This document shows positions 24,690-35,200 of a DNA stretch of 57,580 bases, piece after piece. Made by a program: the position numbers and the translations under genes. This stretch comes from RDXT01 sp033765305 (GTDB taxonomy: Bacteria; Bacteroidota; Bacteroidia; J057): contig JANRID010000034.1 in assembly GCA_033765305.1 (NCBI GenBank), positions 1 to 57,580 on the forward strand, read 5' to 3'. Numbering within the stretch: position 1 is the stretch's first letter; every line of letters begins with the position of its first letter. A model generated the notes under the pieces. The model did no database searches and was not told the DNA's origin. It was given only the letters and a program-made list of their open reading frames with translations.

Positions 24690-26006
24690 ATGCCTATGCT
24701 GCCTGCCGCGCTGCGACCCTTCTGCCTGCTGCTCTTCTGCTGGATGGCCGCCTGCCAGCCGGAGCCGAAAACGCCGCCCGCCGGCCTGGATTCGATTCCC
24801 GATACCGTGCATGCGCCCGTCCCGCCGCCGCCTGCCCGTACCCTCACCGGCGCCGAACTGCTGCTCCGCGACCGCCTCGCGGATCTGCAGGGCAAGCGCG
24901 TCGCGCTCGTGGCCAACCACACCGCAGTGGTGCATGGACGCACACACCTGGCCGATACGCTGATGTCCCTGGGTGTCAGTCTGATCCGGGTCTTTTCGCC
25001 GGAACATGGCTTCCGGGGCCAGGCCGATGCCGGCGAGGCAGTGCAAAGCTCGACGGATGAACGCACCGGCCTGCCGGTGGTGTCGCTCTACGGAAACAAT
25101 AAAAAGCCTTCCCCCGCCCAGATGGCTGGCATCGATCTGCTGCTCTTTGATATGCAGGACATCGGCAGCCGCCATTATACCTATATCTCGACGCTGACCT
25201 ACGTGCTGGAGGCCTGCGCGGAGCTGCGGGTGCCGGTCCTGGTGCTCGACCGCCCCAATCCCAATGGCTGGTATACCGCCGGACCTGTGCTGGAGCCCGG
25301 CGCGGAATCGTTTATCGGCATGCACCGCATCCCCATCGTGCATGGCATGACCATCGGCGAGTATGCGCTGATGGTGAACGGGGAGGGCTGGCTGAAAAAT
25401 GGGGTCCGCGCAGAGCTGGAGGTGCTGGCCTGCGAACGCTATACCCATGCCATGCGCTGGGAACAGACGGGCCTGCCCTGGGTGCCGCCTTCGCCGAATA
25501 TCGGCTCGCCCTATGCCGCATATCTCTACCCGATTCTGTGCTGGTATGAGCCGACAGCGGTAGGGGTGGGCCGGGGCACGCATCAGGCGTTTGAGCAGAT
25601 CGGCTCGCCCTGGATCCGACCGGAACGGATCGCAGGAGATTCAGCGGTGTGGAATGGCTTGACCATCAAATCTGCAGCATTTACGCCAGTGTCGCTGCCG
25701 GGCAAGGCGAAGACGCCCAAGTTTCAGGACCAGGCCTGCCGGGGCTTTGCCTTCGCGGGCGCGCCGGCTGGGGATTCGCTGATGACGGCCGGGCTGCGCC
25801 TGCTGACGGCCCTGCAGCAGCAGCACCAGGCCGCCGGGCTCAAAGGCTTCTTCGAGCCGGCGTTCTACAAGTGGGCCGGCAACCGCACGCTGCAGCAGCA
25901 GGTGCAGCGGGGGCTGCCGCCGGCGGAGATTCAGGCGTCGTGGATGAAGGGCCTGGAGGCGTTCCGGGCGGTGCGGAGCCGGTATCTGGTGTATCCGGAG
26001 GGGTAA
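24690..26006 (+). CDS. Exo-beta-N-acetylmuramidase, NamZ / DUF1343 family lipoprotein
   Basis: A 438-residue exported protein. Start at 24690 chosen because it gives a compact lipoprotein leader (LLLFCWMAAC); in-frame ATGs at 24645 and 24663 are alternatives. The body matches DUF1343/NamZ: VALVANHTAVVHGRTHLADTL, VFSPEHGFRGQADAGE, FDMQDIGSRHYTYI, LDRPNPNGWYTAGP, and a C-terminal helix pair. The family removes terminal N-acetylmuramic acid from peptidoglycan fragments, so a role in cell-wall recycling is expected. Divergent from the LolE-type permease; its stop lies by a G/C-run repeat. Confidence 0.86.
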   Translation: MPMLPAALRPFCLLLFCWMAACQPEPKTPPAGLDSIPDTVHAPVPPPPARTLTGAELLLRDRLADLQGKRVALVANHTAVVHGRTHLADTLMSLGVSLIRVFSPEHGFRGQADAGEAVQSSTDERTGLPVVSLYGNNKKPSPAQMAGIDLLLFDMQDIGSRHYTYISTLTYVLEACAELRVPVLVLDRPNPNGWYTAGPVLEPGAESFIGMHRIPIVHGMTIGEYALMVNGEGWLKNGVRAELEVLACERYTHAMRWEQTGLPWVPPSPNIGSPYAAYLYPILCWYEPTAVGVGRGTHQAFEQIGSPWIRPERIAGDSAVWNGLTIKSAAFTPVSLPGKAKTPKFQDQACRGFAFAGAPAGDSLMTAGLRLLTALQQQHQAAGLKGFFEPAFYKWAGNRTLQQQVQRGLPPAEIQASWMKGLEAFRAVRSRYLVYPEG

Positions 26007-26014
26007 AGCAGGGG

Positions 26015-27265
26015 CTAATTTCCCCCCCTGCCAAGGGGGGGCGCAGGGGGGGAGGCAAGCCCGGCGGCACGCAGAATCGCCTCCCGGATGCGCTCCAGCT
26101 GCACTGCATTGCGCAGATGCGCCGCCGCAAACGACCGCGACGCGTCCCGCATGCGCTCCCATGCCGCCCGGTCCTCCAGCAGCCTGCTGCAAGCCCGGAT
26201 AAATCCGGCCGCATCGCCTGCCACATACAGCTCCCGGCCAGCTTCCAGCGGCATGCCCTCCGCGCCCACAGCCGTCGTTACCACCGGCAGCCCCCGGTAC
26301 AGGGTGTTCAGCACCTTGAGCTTGATCCCGCTGCCGAAGCGCAGCGGCGCCGCAAACACCCGCGCCTGCCGGTAATACGGCCCCAGATCTTCCACAAATC
26401 CCTCCAGAAATACCCCCGCCTGCGCAGCCGCAGCCGCCTGCAGCCGCGCATCGGGCTGGCTGCCGATAATCCGGAACTCCAAATCCGGATGCGCAGCCTT
26501 CAGCGCAGGCCAGCACTGCTCCAGCATCCAGCACAGGCCGTCGATATTGGCCTCCCAGCTCAGGGTGCCTACATACAGCAGCATCGGCTTCGTATCCTCC
26601 CAGGCCGGCGCAGGCTCCGCGAGCGCTTCCTCTTCCCCGCAGGGCAGCACGGCAGTAAACTGCTCCGCATCCAGCCCGGAAACGGCCTGCAGCACCGCCG
26701 CATCGTTGGGGAAGGCCAGCACCTGGGCCGCCCGGCGGCAGATCTGCCGCTCGTAGCTGCGGATCCGGCGGGATTCCAGCCATACGGGCAGCTTGCGCAG
26801 CAGATTGCCCGTCTGCGCGGCGTACCGCTCCCACATCAGGTATTCCGCATTGTGCGCATGGTACACAATCCGGCTGTCAGATGCGTCCAGCAGATAGGCC
26901 ATCATCTCATAGTGGTCCGCCAGCACGAGGGGGTGACGGCTCAGCCGCGCCTGCACCTCCGCCTGAAAGGCAGGCGAGGCGTTGCGCAGCACATTGAGCG
27001 GCTGGCCCCGCAGATAGCTTTGCAGCAGCAGCCCCGCGCTCCGGGGCCGGTTGCAAGGCACACTGAAGTAATCCGCCAGCGGCAGGCGCGCGCGCAGCGC
27101 GGCCTCGTGCTGCGCATCGTCCCCTTTGAGCAGGCAGCCCAGGCTCAGCTCGAAATGGCCGCTCAGGTACTCGAGCAGCCGCCAGCTGACGGCCACGCCG
27201 CCCCGGTACGGCGGCCAGGGCAGCTGGGTGGTCAGAAAAAGCAGCGGAGGGCGGGCGGAATGCAT
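26015..27265 (-). CDS. Family 4 glycosyltransferase
   Basis: A 416-residue GT-B enzyme without membrane segments. N-terminal Rossmann lobe: FLTTQLPWPPYRGGVAVSWRLLEYL; the C-terminal GT4 lobe has YVGTLSWEANIDG, FRIIGSQPDARL, FLEGFVEDLGPYYRQARVFAAPL and FGSGIKLKVLNTLYRGLPVV. In most GT4 proteins the last motif is KVLEAMA; the catalytic-side Glu is Asn here, so activity or donor choice may differ. Its last 12 residues (SPPAPPLGRGGN) are encoded by an intergenic repeat. Likely role: envelope or exopolysaccharide assembly. Confidence 0.83.
   Translation of the reverse strand: MHSARPPLLFLTTQLPWPPYRGGVAVSWRLLEYLSGHFELSLGCLLKGDDAQHEAALRARLPLADYFSVPCNRPRSAGLLLQSYLRGQPLNVLRNASPAFQAEVQARLSRHPLVLADHYEMMAYLLDASDSRIVYHAHNAEYLMWERYAAQTGNLLRKLPVWLESRRIRSYERQICRRAAQVLAFPNDAAVLQAVSGLDAEQFTAVLPCGEEEALAEPAPAWEDTKPMLLYVGTLSWEANIDGLCWMLEQCWPALKAAHPDLEFRIIGSQPDARLQAAAAAQAGVFLEGFVEDLGPYYRQARVFAAPLRFGSGIKLKVLNTLYRGLPVVTTAVGAEGMPLEAGRELYVAGDAAGFIRACSRLLEDRAAWERMRDASRSFAAAHLRNAVQLERIREAILRAAGLASPPAPPLGRGGN
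26022..26052. repeat. G/C-run intergenic repeat at the 3' end of the GT4 gene
   Basis: Seven C, TGCCAA, seven G (7-bp stem), CGCA, then seven G again. It supplies the stop-proximal codons of the glycosyltransferase (Pro/Gly-rich tail) and lies 15 nt after the muramidase stop, so it may act as a shared terminator-like hairpin for two convergent genes. Confidence 0.6.
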
Positions 27266-27294
27266 AGCGGTAGGCGGGAGTGGAGGAAAAATAC

Positions 27295-27861
27295 TCAGGT
27301 GCCGGCGGCAAGTCCGGCCAGGAGAGCCGCAGCGTGGGACAAATCGCGGGCCTGCAGATCAGCGGCGGAGCCTGCCGCCGCATCGCCCGAAATCCGGATC
27401 GTGCGCATGCCCAGATTCCGCCCGAATTCGATGTCGCTCTCCGAATCGCCGATCATCCAGGCCCGGCGGAAGTCGATCTCCGGAAACTGCTGCTGTGCTG
27501 CCAGCGCCATGCCCGGCTTGGGCTTTCGGCAGGCACAGCCGGCATCGGCCCGGTGCGGGCAGTAGTACACCGCGTCCAGGCGAACGCCCGCCGCTTCCAG
27601 CTGCGCCAGCATCGTGCGGTGGAGGTCCGCCAGATCCGCCTCGCGCATCAGCCCCTTGGCGATGCCCTGCTGGTTCGTCGCCACGACGACTCTGCCGAAC
27701 ATCGGACGCAGCCGGGCCAGGGTATCCACTGTGCCCGGAAGCCATTGAAAATCAGCTATTCGGGTAATGTAGGTGCCCGGTGCGGTGCGGTTCAGCACGC
27801 CGTCCCGGTCCAGAAACAAGGTCCAGTCCGGGCCATGCCATGCGGCGGGTTGCTGCTTCAT
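27295..27861 (-). CDS. HAD phosphatase, GmhB-like (heptose bisphosphate phosphatase family)
   Basis: A 188-residue HAD-IIIA phosphatase: D18 and D20 in LFLDRDGVLN, ATNQQGIAKG (motif II), and the zinc-binding loop YCPHRADAGCACRKPKPGM that marks GmhB/HisB-N enzymes, followed by MIGDSESDIEFG. GmhB removes the C7 phosphate of heptose 1,7-bisphosphate for LPS core synthesis; the substrate here is inferred. The start at 27861 is preceded by a minus-strand TATCTTGC (27886-27879). It lies 29 nt upstream of the GT4 gene on the same strand, consistent with a sugar-pathway operon. Confidence 0.87.
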   Translation of the reverse strand: MKQQPAAWHGPDWTLFLDRDGVLNRTAPGTYITRIADFQWLPGTVDTLARLRPMFGRVVVATNQQGIAKGLMREADLADLHRTMLAQLEAAGVRLDAVYYCPHRADAGCACRKPKPGMALAAQQQFPEIDFRRAWMIGDSESDIEFGRNLGMRTIRISGDAAAGSAADLQARDLSHAAALLAGLAAGT

Positions 27862-27935
27862 AGGGGCAATACAGGCCGGCAAGATACAACGAAAGCCTAA
27901 ATCCCTTCGTTCTACGTGCAGAATCTGCGCGCAGA

Positions 27936-27966
27936 TTGCCCGGACAGTCCGGATTGTGTAAGTTTG
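27936..27966 (+). promoter_or_regulatory. Consensus promoter of the TPR gene
   Basis: TTG at 27936-27938, 20-nt spacer, TAAGTTTG at 27959-27966 (exact consensus). The start ATG is at 27973, only six bases after the box, so the mRNA is probably leaderless or nearly so. Confidence 0.7.
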
Positions 27967-27972
27967 AGCCGT

Positions 27973-28707
27973 ATGCCGCCTGCCATGTCGATAATGCGTT
28001 GCCTCCTGCTGATCTGCTGGGCCTCGTGCAGCCTCACAGGCCTGCATGCCCAGACCGAGCGCGATCTGTTCCGCCGGGGCCTCGAACGCCTGGAAATCAA
28101 GGATTTCTCCGGCGCGGAGTCCGATTTCTCGATGGTGCTCCAGCTCAACCCCCGCAGCGATGCGGCTTACTTCAACCGGGGCTACGCCCGGATGCAGCTC
28201 GGAGACTTCAGCGGCGCCGTGCAGGATTTCAACCTCTCGCTTGACATCAATCCTTCCAATCCCGAAGGCTATTTCAACCGGGGCCGGGCCCGCCTCGGCC
28301 TCGAAGACTTCCTCGGCGCCCTCATGGATTTCAACCTCTCCATCAAAGGCCAGCCCCGCGACGACCGCTACTACCAGGCCCGCGCCCGTGCGAAAAGCGG
28401 TCTCCAGGACTACCGCGGCGCCATCCTCGACCTGAACGAGGCCATTTCCCTGAGCAAATCCAAAAAGCCCGCCTATATCTTCGACCGCGCCGAGGCCTAT
28501 ATCAACCTCCGCGATTTCGACCTCGCCATTCAGGACCTCGACTGGGTGGTGCGGCGCAATCCGCTGGACCCCAATGCCTACAATGCCCGCGCCCAGGTCA
28601 AGCTCCAGGGCGGTGATCTGGACGGCGCCTGCCTCGACTGGTCCAAAGCCGGTGAATTGGGCGATGTGAATGCCTACACCCTCATCCGCAAGCACTGCAA
28701 TAACTGA
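27973..28707 (+). CDS. Secreted TPR repeat protein
   Basis: A 244-residue protein: signal peptide (MRCLLLICWASCSLTGLHA, with ATG 27973 as start) followed by about six TPR units of 34 residues, each with the (A/Y)xxxRGxAR and GDFxGA / Dxxxx pattern (YFNRGYARMQLGDFSGAVQDF; YFNRGRARLGLEDFLGALMDF). TPR arrays hold protein partners; none can be named. The predicted location is periplasm. It is transcribed from an exact-consensus promoter and ends 52 nt before tRNA-Leu. Confidence 0.87.
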   Translation: MPPAMSIMRCLLLICWASCSLTGLHAQTERDLFRRGLERLEIKDFSGAESDFSMVLQLNPRSDAAYFNRGYARMQLGDFSGAVQDFNLSLDINPSNPEGYFNRGRARLGLEDFLGALMDFNLSIKGQPRDDRYYQARARAKSGLQDYRGAILDLNEAISLSKSKKPAYIFDRAEAYINLRDFDLAIQDLDWVVRRNPLDPNAYNARAQVKLQGGDLDGACLDWSKAGELGDVNAYTLIRKHCNN

Positions 28708-28712
28708 AAGGC

Positions 28713-28743
28713 TTGCAGGTATCGCCTCCGCTGACTAAGTTTG
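28713..28743 (+). promoter_or_regulatory. Consensus promoter of tRNA-Leu
   Basis: TTG at 28713-28715, 20-nt spacer, TAAGTTTG at 28736-28743 (same -7 box and spacing as the TPR gene promoter). The tRNA 5' end lies 16 nt downstream. Confidence 0.72.
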
Positions 28744-28758
28744 ACAATCCATAGCCCT

Positions 28759-28843
28759 GCCCGAGTGGTGAAATGGTAGACACGTTGGACTTAAAATCCA
28801 ATGAGCCGAAAGGCTCGTACCGGTTCGAGTCCGGTCTCGGGTA
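28759..28843 (+). tRNA. tRNA-Leu (UAA)
   Basis: An 85-nt class II tRNA: acceptor GCCCGAG, anticodon loop CTTAAAA (anticodon TAA), long variable arm (GAGCC/GGCTC), T arm CCGGTTCGAGTCCGG. The acceptor 3' strand is CTCGGGT, which gives a G1-U72 wobble instead of the usual G1-C72. The C72 version of this 3' end is found 6.9 kb downstream (see island). CCA is not encoded. Confidence 0.93.
28823..28841 (+). repeat. attL-like copy of the tRNA-Leu 3' end
   Basis: GTTCGAGTCCGGTCTCGGG, inside tRNA-Leu, repeated exactly at 35757-35775 in the same orientation. Confidence 0.75.
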
Positions 28844-28852
28844 CTTAGATAG

Positions 28853-29074
28853 ACTGTAAATCAACTAGTTATAAATAAAACGAAAGAAGCGCTGCTGCGC
28901 GCAGCGCAGGAACGCTCAGGCGCCCGCGGATTGAGCCGGACCTTCGGCGTGCCCCATCAGACTGTGCTCAACTGGATAAAAAAACGGCGTCGTGCCCGAC
29001 GTAACCCAGACGCTGAGGGGGCCCTGAATTTCAGAACAGGGGGAGGGACGTCATGCTATTCCCCAACTGCGTAA
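28853..29074 (+). pseudogene. IS1-type transposase fragment (helix-turn-helix half)
   Basis: An open stretch without a start codon of its own that encodes RGLSRTFGVPHQTVLNWIKK (core about 28935-28990), the typical C-terminal HTH of IS1 InsA-type proteins. The N-terminal zinc-finger half is missing here. The frame ends at TAA 29072-29074. Read as an IS remnant just inside the island's left end. Confidence 0.6.
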
Positions 29075-29241
29075 TTTTGGGGATACAAGTATTGCCAGTG
29101 CAGAACGCTTGAGTCCATCCAGGTTTCTGATGATTTCGGTTTTTTATTTGTCGGGAAGGTTTATATTTGAGATACAGATTGTGATGTTCACGTCCTTCGT
29201 TTTTCTCCTTGCCGGTATTCATTTTGTCTGCTTTCATACCT

Positions 29242-32200
29242 ATGACCCTGACCTTATCCGTATCACTGACAGCAAGCTGTCGCCATGTCGCGGCTTTTAT
29301 CTTGGGTTCAATCTGGCTTTGCGGGGCCCTATGGAGCCAGCCCTACCTGACCAACCAGCCCGAGCAGGACTGCGAGGGAGCGATCCCGGTCTGTAATGAT
29401 GTATATTATTTTCCGGTGCCGTACCTTGGCGAGGGAGCTGATGTACCGGACTGGGGACCTCCCGGCAACCCCAATGTGGACTATACCGCCGATCCATCTA
29501 CCTGGGGCTATGGGTATTATGGAAGTACGAATTTCTCTAATGTGCTCAATTGCCCAAACGACAATTATATTTCGCAAGGTAGCAGCCCTGTGTTTTACAG
29601 TAACCAGCATGACTGGGAGATGAATTCTGTTTGGTTTAAGGTCCGTATTGTCTCATCTGGTTATTTGGCCTTTGATGTTATACCTTACGACACACTTGAT
29701 GATTATAACTACCATATTTTTAATGTAACAGGTGCTTATACCTGCGATGACCTGAACAGTCCAGGGGTGTGTGCCTCAAATTCTACATGGAACACCTCTG
29801 CTTTTTTTCATTTTCCCTATTCATCAAACCCAGTATGCACAGGTATAACAGGGACCAGCCAGCCTAATGGGATAGCTTATATCAATGGCATCTATTATGC
29901 GGTGTGTCTCCCTTATGGCAGCATTGTTCTAGCCACAGCCGGTGAGGAGTATGTGATATGCGTAGGGGCACGGTGGTTTCCAGGCGGATACTCCGCCAAC
30001 AGTACTATTACTGGTGTAGGCCCGATCGTCAGCCAGCCGGATCAGGCTTTTTACAAGCCGAACGGGTTTATTATAGACTTTACGAGCTCGACGGCGGTGC
30101 TGGGTGATCTGGAGGACCCGTTTCTGACGGGGGCGGACTCGCTCCGGCTGGGATGCGGGTCGGTGACTTTGCCGGTGAGTTTTAATGAAAAACTCCAGTG
30201 CGCCAGTGTGCAGGCGGGTGATTTTGTGCTGACGGGCCCGGGAGGCCCTGTTCCGGTGACGGGGGTCAGCAGTGTAAGCTGCCAGGGCGGGGCATCGTAT
30301 GGCAATCCTTTTGAGTTGCAGTTGGGCAGTCCGCTGACCCTGGCGGGTATGTATCAGTTGACGCTGGCTGATACGGTCATGGACCTCTGCGGAGGTATGC
30401 GCTGGGCGGACACGATTTCGTTTTACCTCGCCCTCGGTCCGGCGTATGCAGGCCCGGACCAGAGTATCAGCACCTGCCTGGGCGGTTCGCCTGATCTGCC
30501 CCTGCTGCCGCTGCTGGGACCGGGGATCACCAGCGGAGGCCAGTGGACAACTAACGGTCAGCCCTTCAGCGGGGTGTGGAGCCCTCAGACCGATAGCAGC
30601 GGGGTGTATGCCTACGTTCTCGCCACCCCCGGCTGCAACAGTGACACGGCCAGTTTTCCGATCACGGCCCTGCCGGAGCCTTATGCGGGGGTGGACTCGG
30701 TGGCGGCTTTTTGCCAGGGTTCCGGCCCTAAGAACCTGAACCTGCTTCTGGGCCCGGGGGTTACGCCTGGCGGGAGCTGGATCAACAGCCTCAACCAGCC
30801 TGTCTCGCCTTTTATCACCACAACCGTGCCGCAGGCGCTTCAGACGTATCGGTATGTCGTGCCGCCCGCGCTCCAGTCGGCTTACATGACATGTCCGGGC
30901 GATACGGCGGTGATCCAGTTTCAGGTCAAACCCCAGGCGGCTCTGGCGGGCGGGACGATCTCCCCCACCTGCTACGGCGGGGCCGACGGGAGTATCGTGG
31001 TCTCTGGATTCAGCGGCGGCGGCGGTCCGTACCAGTACAGTTTTAATGGAGGGCCCTGGGGCAGCACAGCCCAATATCCCGGACTGAGTGCCGGGGTCTA
31101 CACGGTGAGTGTCCAGGGCGCTGCCGGCTGTCCGCGCACCTATACCTATACGGTGACGGCCCCGCAGCCGACGATCACCGTGCAGTCGCTCAGCCTTGTA
31201 TCCCCTGCCTGCGCCGGAGACACAGACGGGAGCATCAGCCTCCAGGCCGTATCGCCTTTTCCGCCTGTGCAATATGCCCTCAACGGGAGCGCCTTCGGCC
31301 CGGCCGCATCCTTCCCCAATCTTCCGGCAGGCACCTACACGATCTCTGTGCTTGGGGGGAATGGGTGTACCCTCAATACGACCGTGATCCTGACCGAACC
31401 TGCTCCTCTGGCTGCGGCCATCCAGCCAGCCGGCGTGGACTGTTTTGGCAATCCCAGCGGCCAGATCAGCGTCTCAGCGACAGGCGGGACCTTTCCGTAC
31501 GGGTATTCGCTCGGGGGCAATCCGGCGGTAACGGTTCCGGTTTTTGACAGCCTCTATATCGGGGCCTATCCGCTGACTGTCACCGACGCCCAGGGCTGCC
31601 TGGTGCAGGATACGGTCCTGGTGACAGGTCCTCAGGCGTTGTTTTTGACAGCTCAGGTCCAGGATGTCCTGTGTCATGGCGGCAGCAGCGGTCAAGTCAC
31701 CCTCAGCAGCACCGGCGGCGTGGGACCGTATGAATATGCCCTCGGCACGGGTCCCTTTTCGCCCAATCCGGTCTTCAGCGGCCTGGCCGCAGGGGTCTAT
31801 ACTGCATATGCCCGCGACGCCAACGCCTGCATCATCGCCCTGCCGGTGACGGTCGGTTCTGCCCCGCAGCTAAGTGCGCAGGTGAGCGCCAGTATACAAC
31901 CCCTTTGTTTTGGTACGGCTACCGGCTCGGTGACGGGCAGCGGCCAGGGCGGGACGCCCCCGTACCAGTATTCGCTGGACGGGATCAGTTTTTCATCTGC
32001 CCCTGTGTTTGCCGGTCTGGCAGCGGGCAGCCTGACCCTGTATGTCCGGGATGCCAATGCCTGCGTCGCCAGCGTGCCTTTCCTGCTGGGCCAGCCTGCG
32101 CCGGTCAGTGTGACGGCAGCAGCAACCTCATCTTATAATGGTTTTCAGCTGTCCTGTCCCGGCAGCACCAATGGCACCGCCCTGGCTGCCGCTGCCGGCG

Positions 32201-35200
32201 GCACACCGGGGTATAATTATGCCTGGAGCAATGGCCAGACCGGCCCGGCAGCCGCAGGACTGGGCGCGGGGACCTATACCGTGACCGTCACCGATGCCAG
32301 CGGCTGTACAGCCGCTGCCCCGCTGACCCTTGCCCCGCCGCCTGCCCTCAGCCTGAATGCCGGCGTGAGCAGCAGCTTCAACGGGTTCGGGGTCAGTTGT
32401 GCCGGGGGGCAGAATGGCGCTGCACTCGCCTCAGCCTCCGGCGGGGCAGGCGGATATAGCTATGCCTGGAGCACCGTCCCCGTCCAGACCGGCCCCGCCG
32501 CCACGGCCCTCGCAGCCGGTACCTATACCGCCACTGTCACCGACCTCAACGGATGCCAGGCCACGGATACCGCCCTGGTGAGCCAGCCAGCCCCCCTGGC
32601 TGGTAATGTCGTGATTGCCAGCAACTATAACGGCGCGCAGATCACCTGTGCCGGTGCCGCTGACGGTGCCCTGGCCGCTGCGGCGGCCGGAGGCGTGCTG
32701 CCGATGTCATTCCAATGGAACACCACGCCGGGGCAGACAGGCCCTGCGGCCTCCGGGCTGGGGGCAGGCATGTACCAGGTGGCCATCACCGATGCCAATG
32801 GCTGTCAGGCTGCAGCCACAGGCACTCTGGTCGCCCCAGCCGTCCTGGCGGCCTCTGCCAGCCTGACCAGCAATTACAACGGATATCCCATCACCTGCCC
32901 CGGCGCAGCAGACGGAACCGCCCTTGCCACAGCCGCCGGCGGCACGCCCGGATATGCCTTCGCCTGGAGCAATGCCCAGACCGGTCCCCAGGCCACGGGC
33001 CTCCCCGCCGGAAGCTGGAGCGTGACCGTCACCGATATAAATGGCTGTGCCAGTGCTGCGCAGGTGGTCCTCACCGGCCCGCCTCCGGTACAGGCCATGC
33101 TCAGCCTCACCGATGCCAGCTGTGCAGGGAGCAGCGACGGGAGCATCGGCATCAGCCCTTCCGGCGGGGCCAGTCCCTACCAGTACGCCCTGAATGGGGG
33201 ACCCGTTGGGAGCGGCAGCCTCTTTGCCGGCCTGGCAGCCGGAATCTATACATTGGACATCCGGGATGCCAACCTCTGCCTGCTGAGCCTGAATGCCTCG
33301 CTCAGCGAACCCCTGCCCCTGCTGGCGGCTGCAGACTCGGTGGCGACCGTAGATTGTTTTGGCAACCATAATGGCGCGATTTATCCGGCAGCTGCCGGGG
33401 GGACCGGGCCGTATAGTTTTTCGCTCGGCGGAAGCCCTTGGGTGACGACCGCTTTTGACTCGCTGGGGGTGGCCTTGTATGCCCTCGTCGCGCAGGACGC
33501 CCAGGGATGCCGGGACACGGCGAGTGTGCAGGTGACGGGACCCCTGGCGTTGTTTACCGCCGTGGACAGCCTCCGGCCCGTGCGCTGCGCAGGAGAGGCC
33601 TCCGGACAGCTCTGGGTTCAGACCAGCGGGGGGATCGCGCCCTATGCGTATTCGCTCGACGGGATCAGTTTCGGCCCGGCGCAGACCGTGCTCGGCAGCC
33701 TCCCGGCGGCAGCCTATACGATCTTCACCCGCGATGCCAATCAATGTATCATCACCATCCCGGCGGCGGTGACCGCCCCGGCCCCGGTTGTGCTGACGGC
33801 ATCCCAGGTGACGGACCCCAGCTGTGCGGGCTTTTCCACCGGCAGTGTATTGCTCATCGCCCAGGGCGGCAATGGAGGTTATGCCTACAGCCCGGACTCG
33901 CTGGCATGGTTTTCCAATCCGCTGATCTCCAGCCTGCCAGCGGGTGCGGCGACCTTCTGGGTGCGGGACAGCCTCGGCTGCACGGCCCAGGTCCGGGACA
34001 GCCTCGGGGAACCCCGGCCGCTCGCCCTGCAAGTCCAGGTCACGAGTGACTATAACGGACGGGAGATCAGTTGTGCCGGGGCCGCAGACGGAACCGCCCT
34101 GGTGAGTGCCGCCGGAGGTACTGCCGGTTATACCTACCAGTGGAGCAATGGGCAGACGACACCGGCTGCCAGCGGACTCGCAGCCCAACTGTACCAGGTG
34201 GTGGTCACCGATGCCCAGGGATGCACGGACAGCCTGAGTCTGAGGCTGAACGGGCCGCCTGTGCTGGCTTTGCTGCCTGCGCAGGTCACGGACTACAACG
34301 GCTGGGGGGTGCGCTGCGCGGGTGGCTCGGACGGGAGCATCCGGGCGGCAGCGACCGGGGGGACGGGTCCGTATGCGTATATATGGTCACATGGGCCTGC
34401 GGACAGCCTGGCCGCTGATCTGTCCGCCGGGGCGTATCAGGTCACGGTGACGGATATCAATGGATGTGTTGTGACCTCGGAGCCGGTGCTGATCACCGCG
34501 CCGCCAGCCCTGACCGCCACCCTAGCGGCACGGGAGGTCTCGTGCCATGGGGCCATGGACGGGCAGGTATATGCCCAGGTCTCGGGCGGGGTCCCGGCGT
34601 ATGAGGTGCAGTGGGCGGTGAATCCGCCTGTGACGGACGCTGTCCTCGATGGCCTGCCTGCGGGGACCTACGGGGCAGTCATCACCGACCGCAACGGGTG
34701 CCGCCTCCAGGCGGAGGCAGCCGTAGCCCAGCCGGAGCCGCTGGGGGTCGAGGTACGGGTCACGGAGGCGTATTGCGGCCTGCCCAATGGAACGGCTGCG
34801 GCCGGACCATCGGGGGGGACCCAGCCTTATACCTTCCGCTGGGATACGGAGCCGCCCCAGAACGGCGGGATTGCTGCAGGCCTGGAAGCTGGGGTATATG
34901 CTGTCCGGGTGCAGGACAGCCGGGGGTGTGTGGCGGAGACCGTGGCCCTGGTGCCTGCTGAAGCCCCGCCAGTAGCTGCTTTTACGGCGACAGGCCTCAG
35001 CTCCGGCGCGGAATTATTGCTTTCGGAGGCTACCGTATCCTTTGAAAACCAGTCGCAGGCCGCAGACGAGTATGTCTGGGATTTTGGGGACGGGAGCCTG
35101 TGGAGCACCGTGAGTTCACCGACCCATACCTACCGCGAGGCGGGGACCTATATGGTGATCCTGACGGCCATTGGATCCTACCCGCAGTGTCCCGATACCG

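Noticed and set aside
28856..29100. CRISPR-like or intron-like element next to tRNA-Leu
   Set aside because: No repeat-spacer pattern or intron structure; the visible coding signal is a transposase HTH.
32707..34188. Long antisense ORF inside the SprB gene
   Set aside because: GC-rich repeats create long open frames on the other strand; the translated product has no domain character.
30961..34970. Reading the SprB repeat region as an array of DNA tandem repeats
   Set aside because: The repetition is at protein level with strong divergence between units at DNA level, typical of ancient duplications of a domain.
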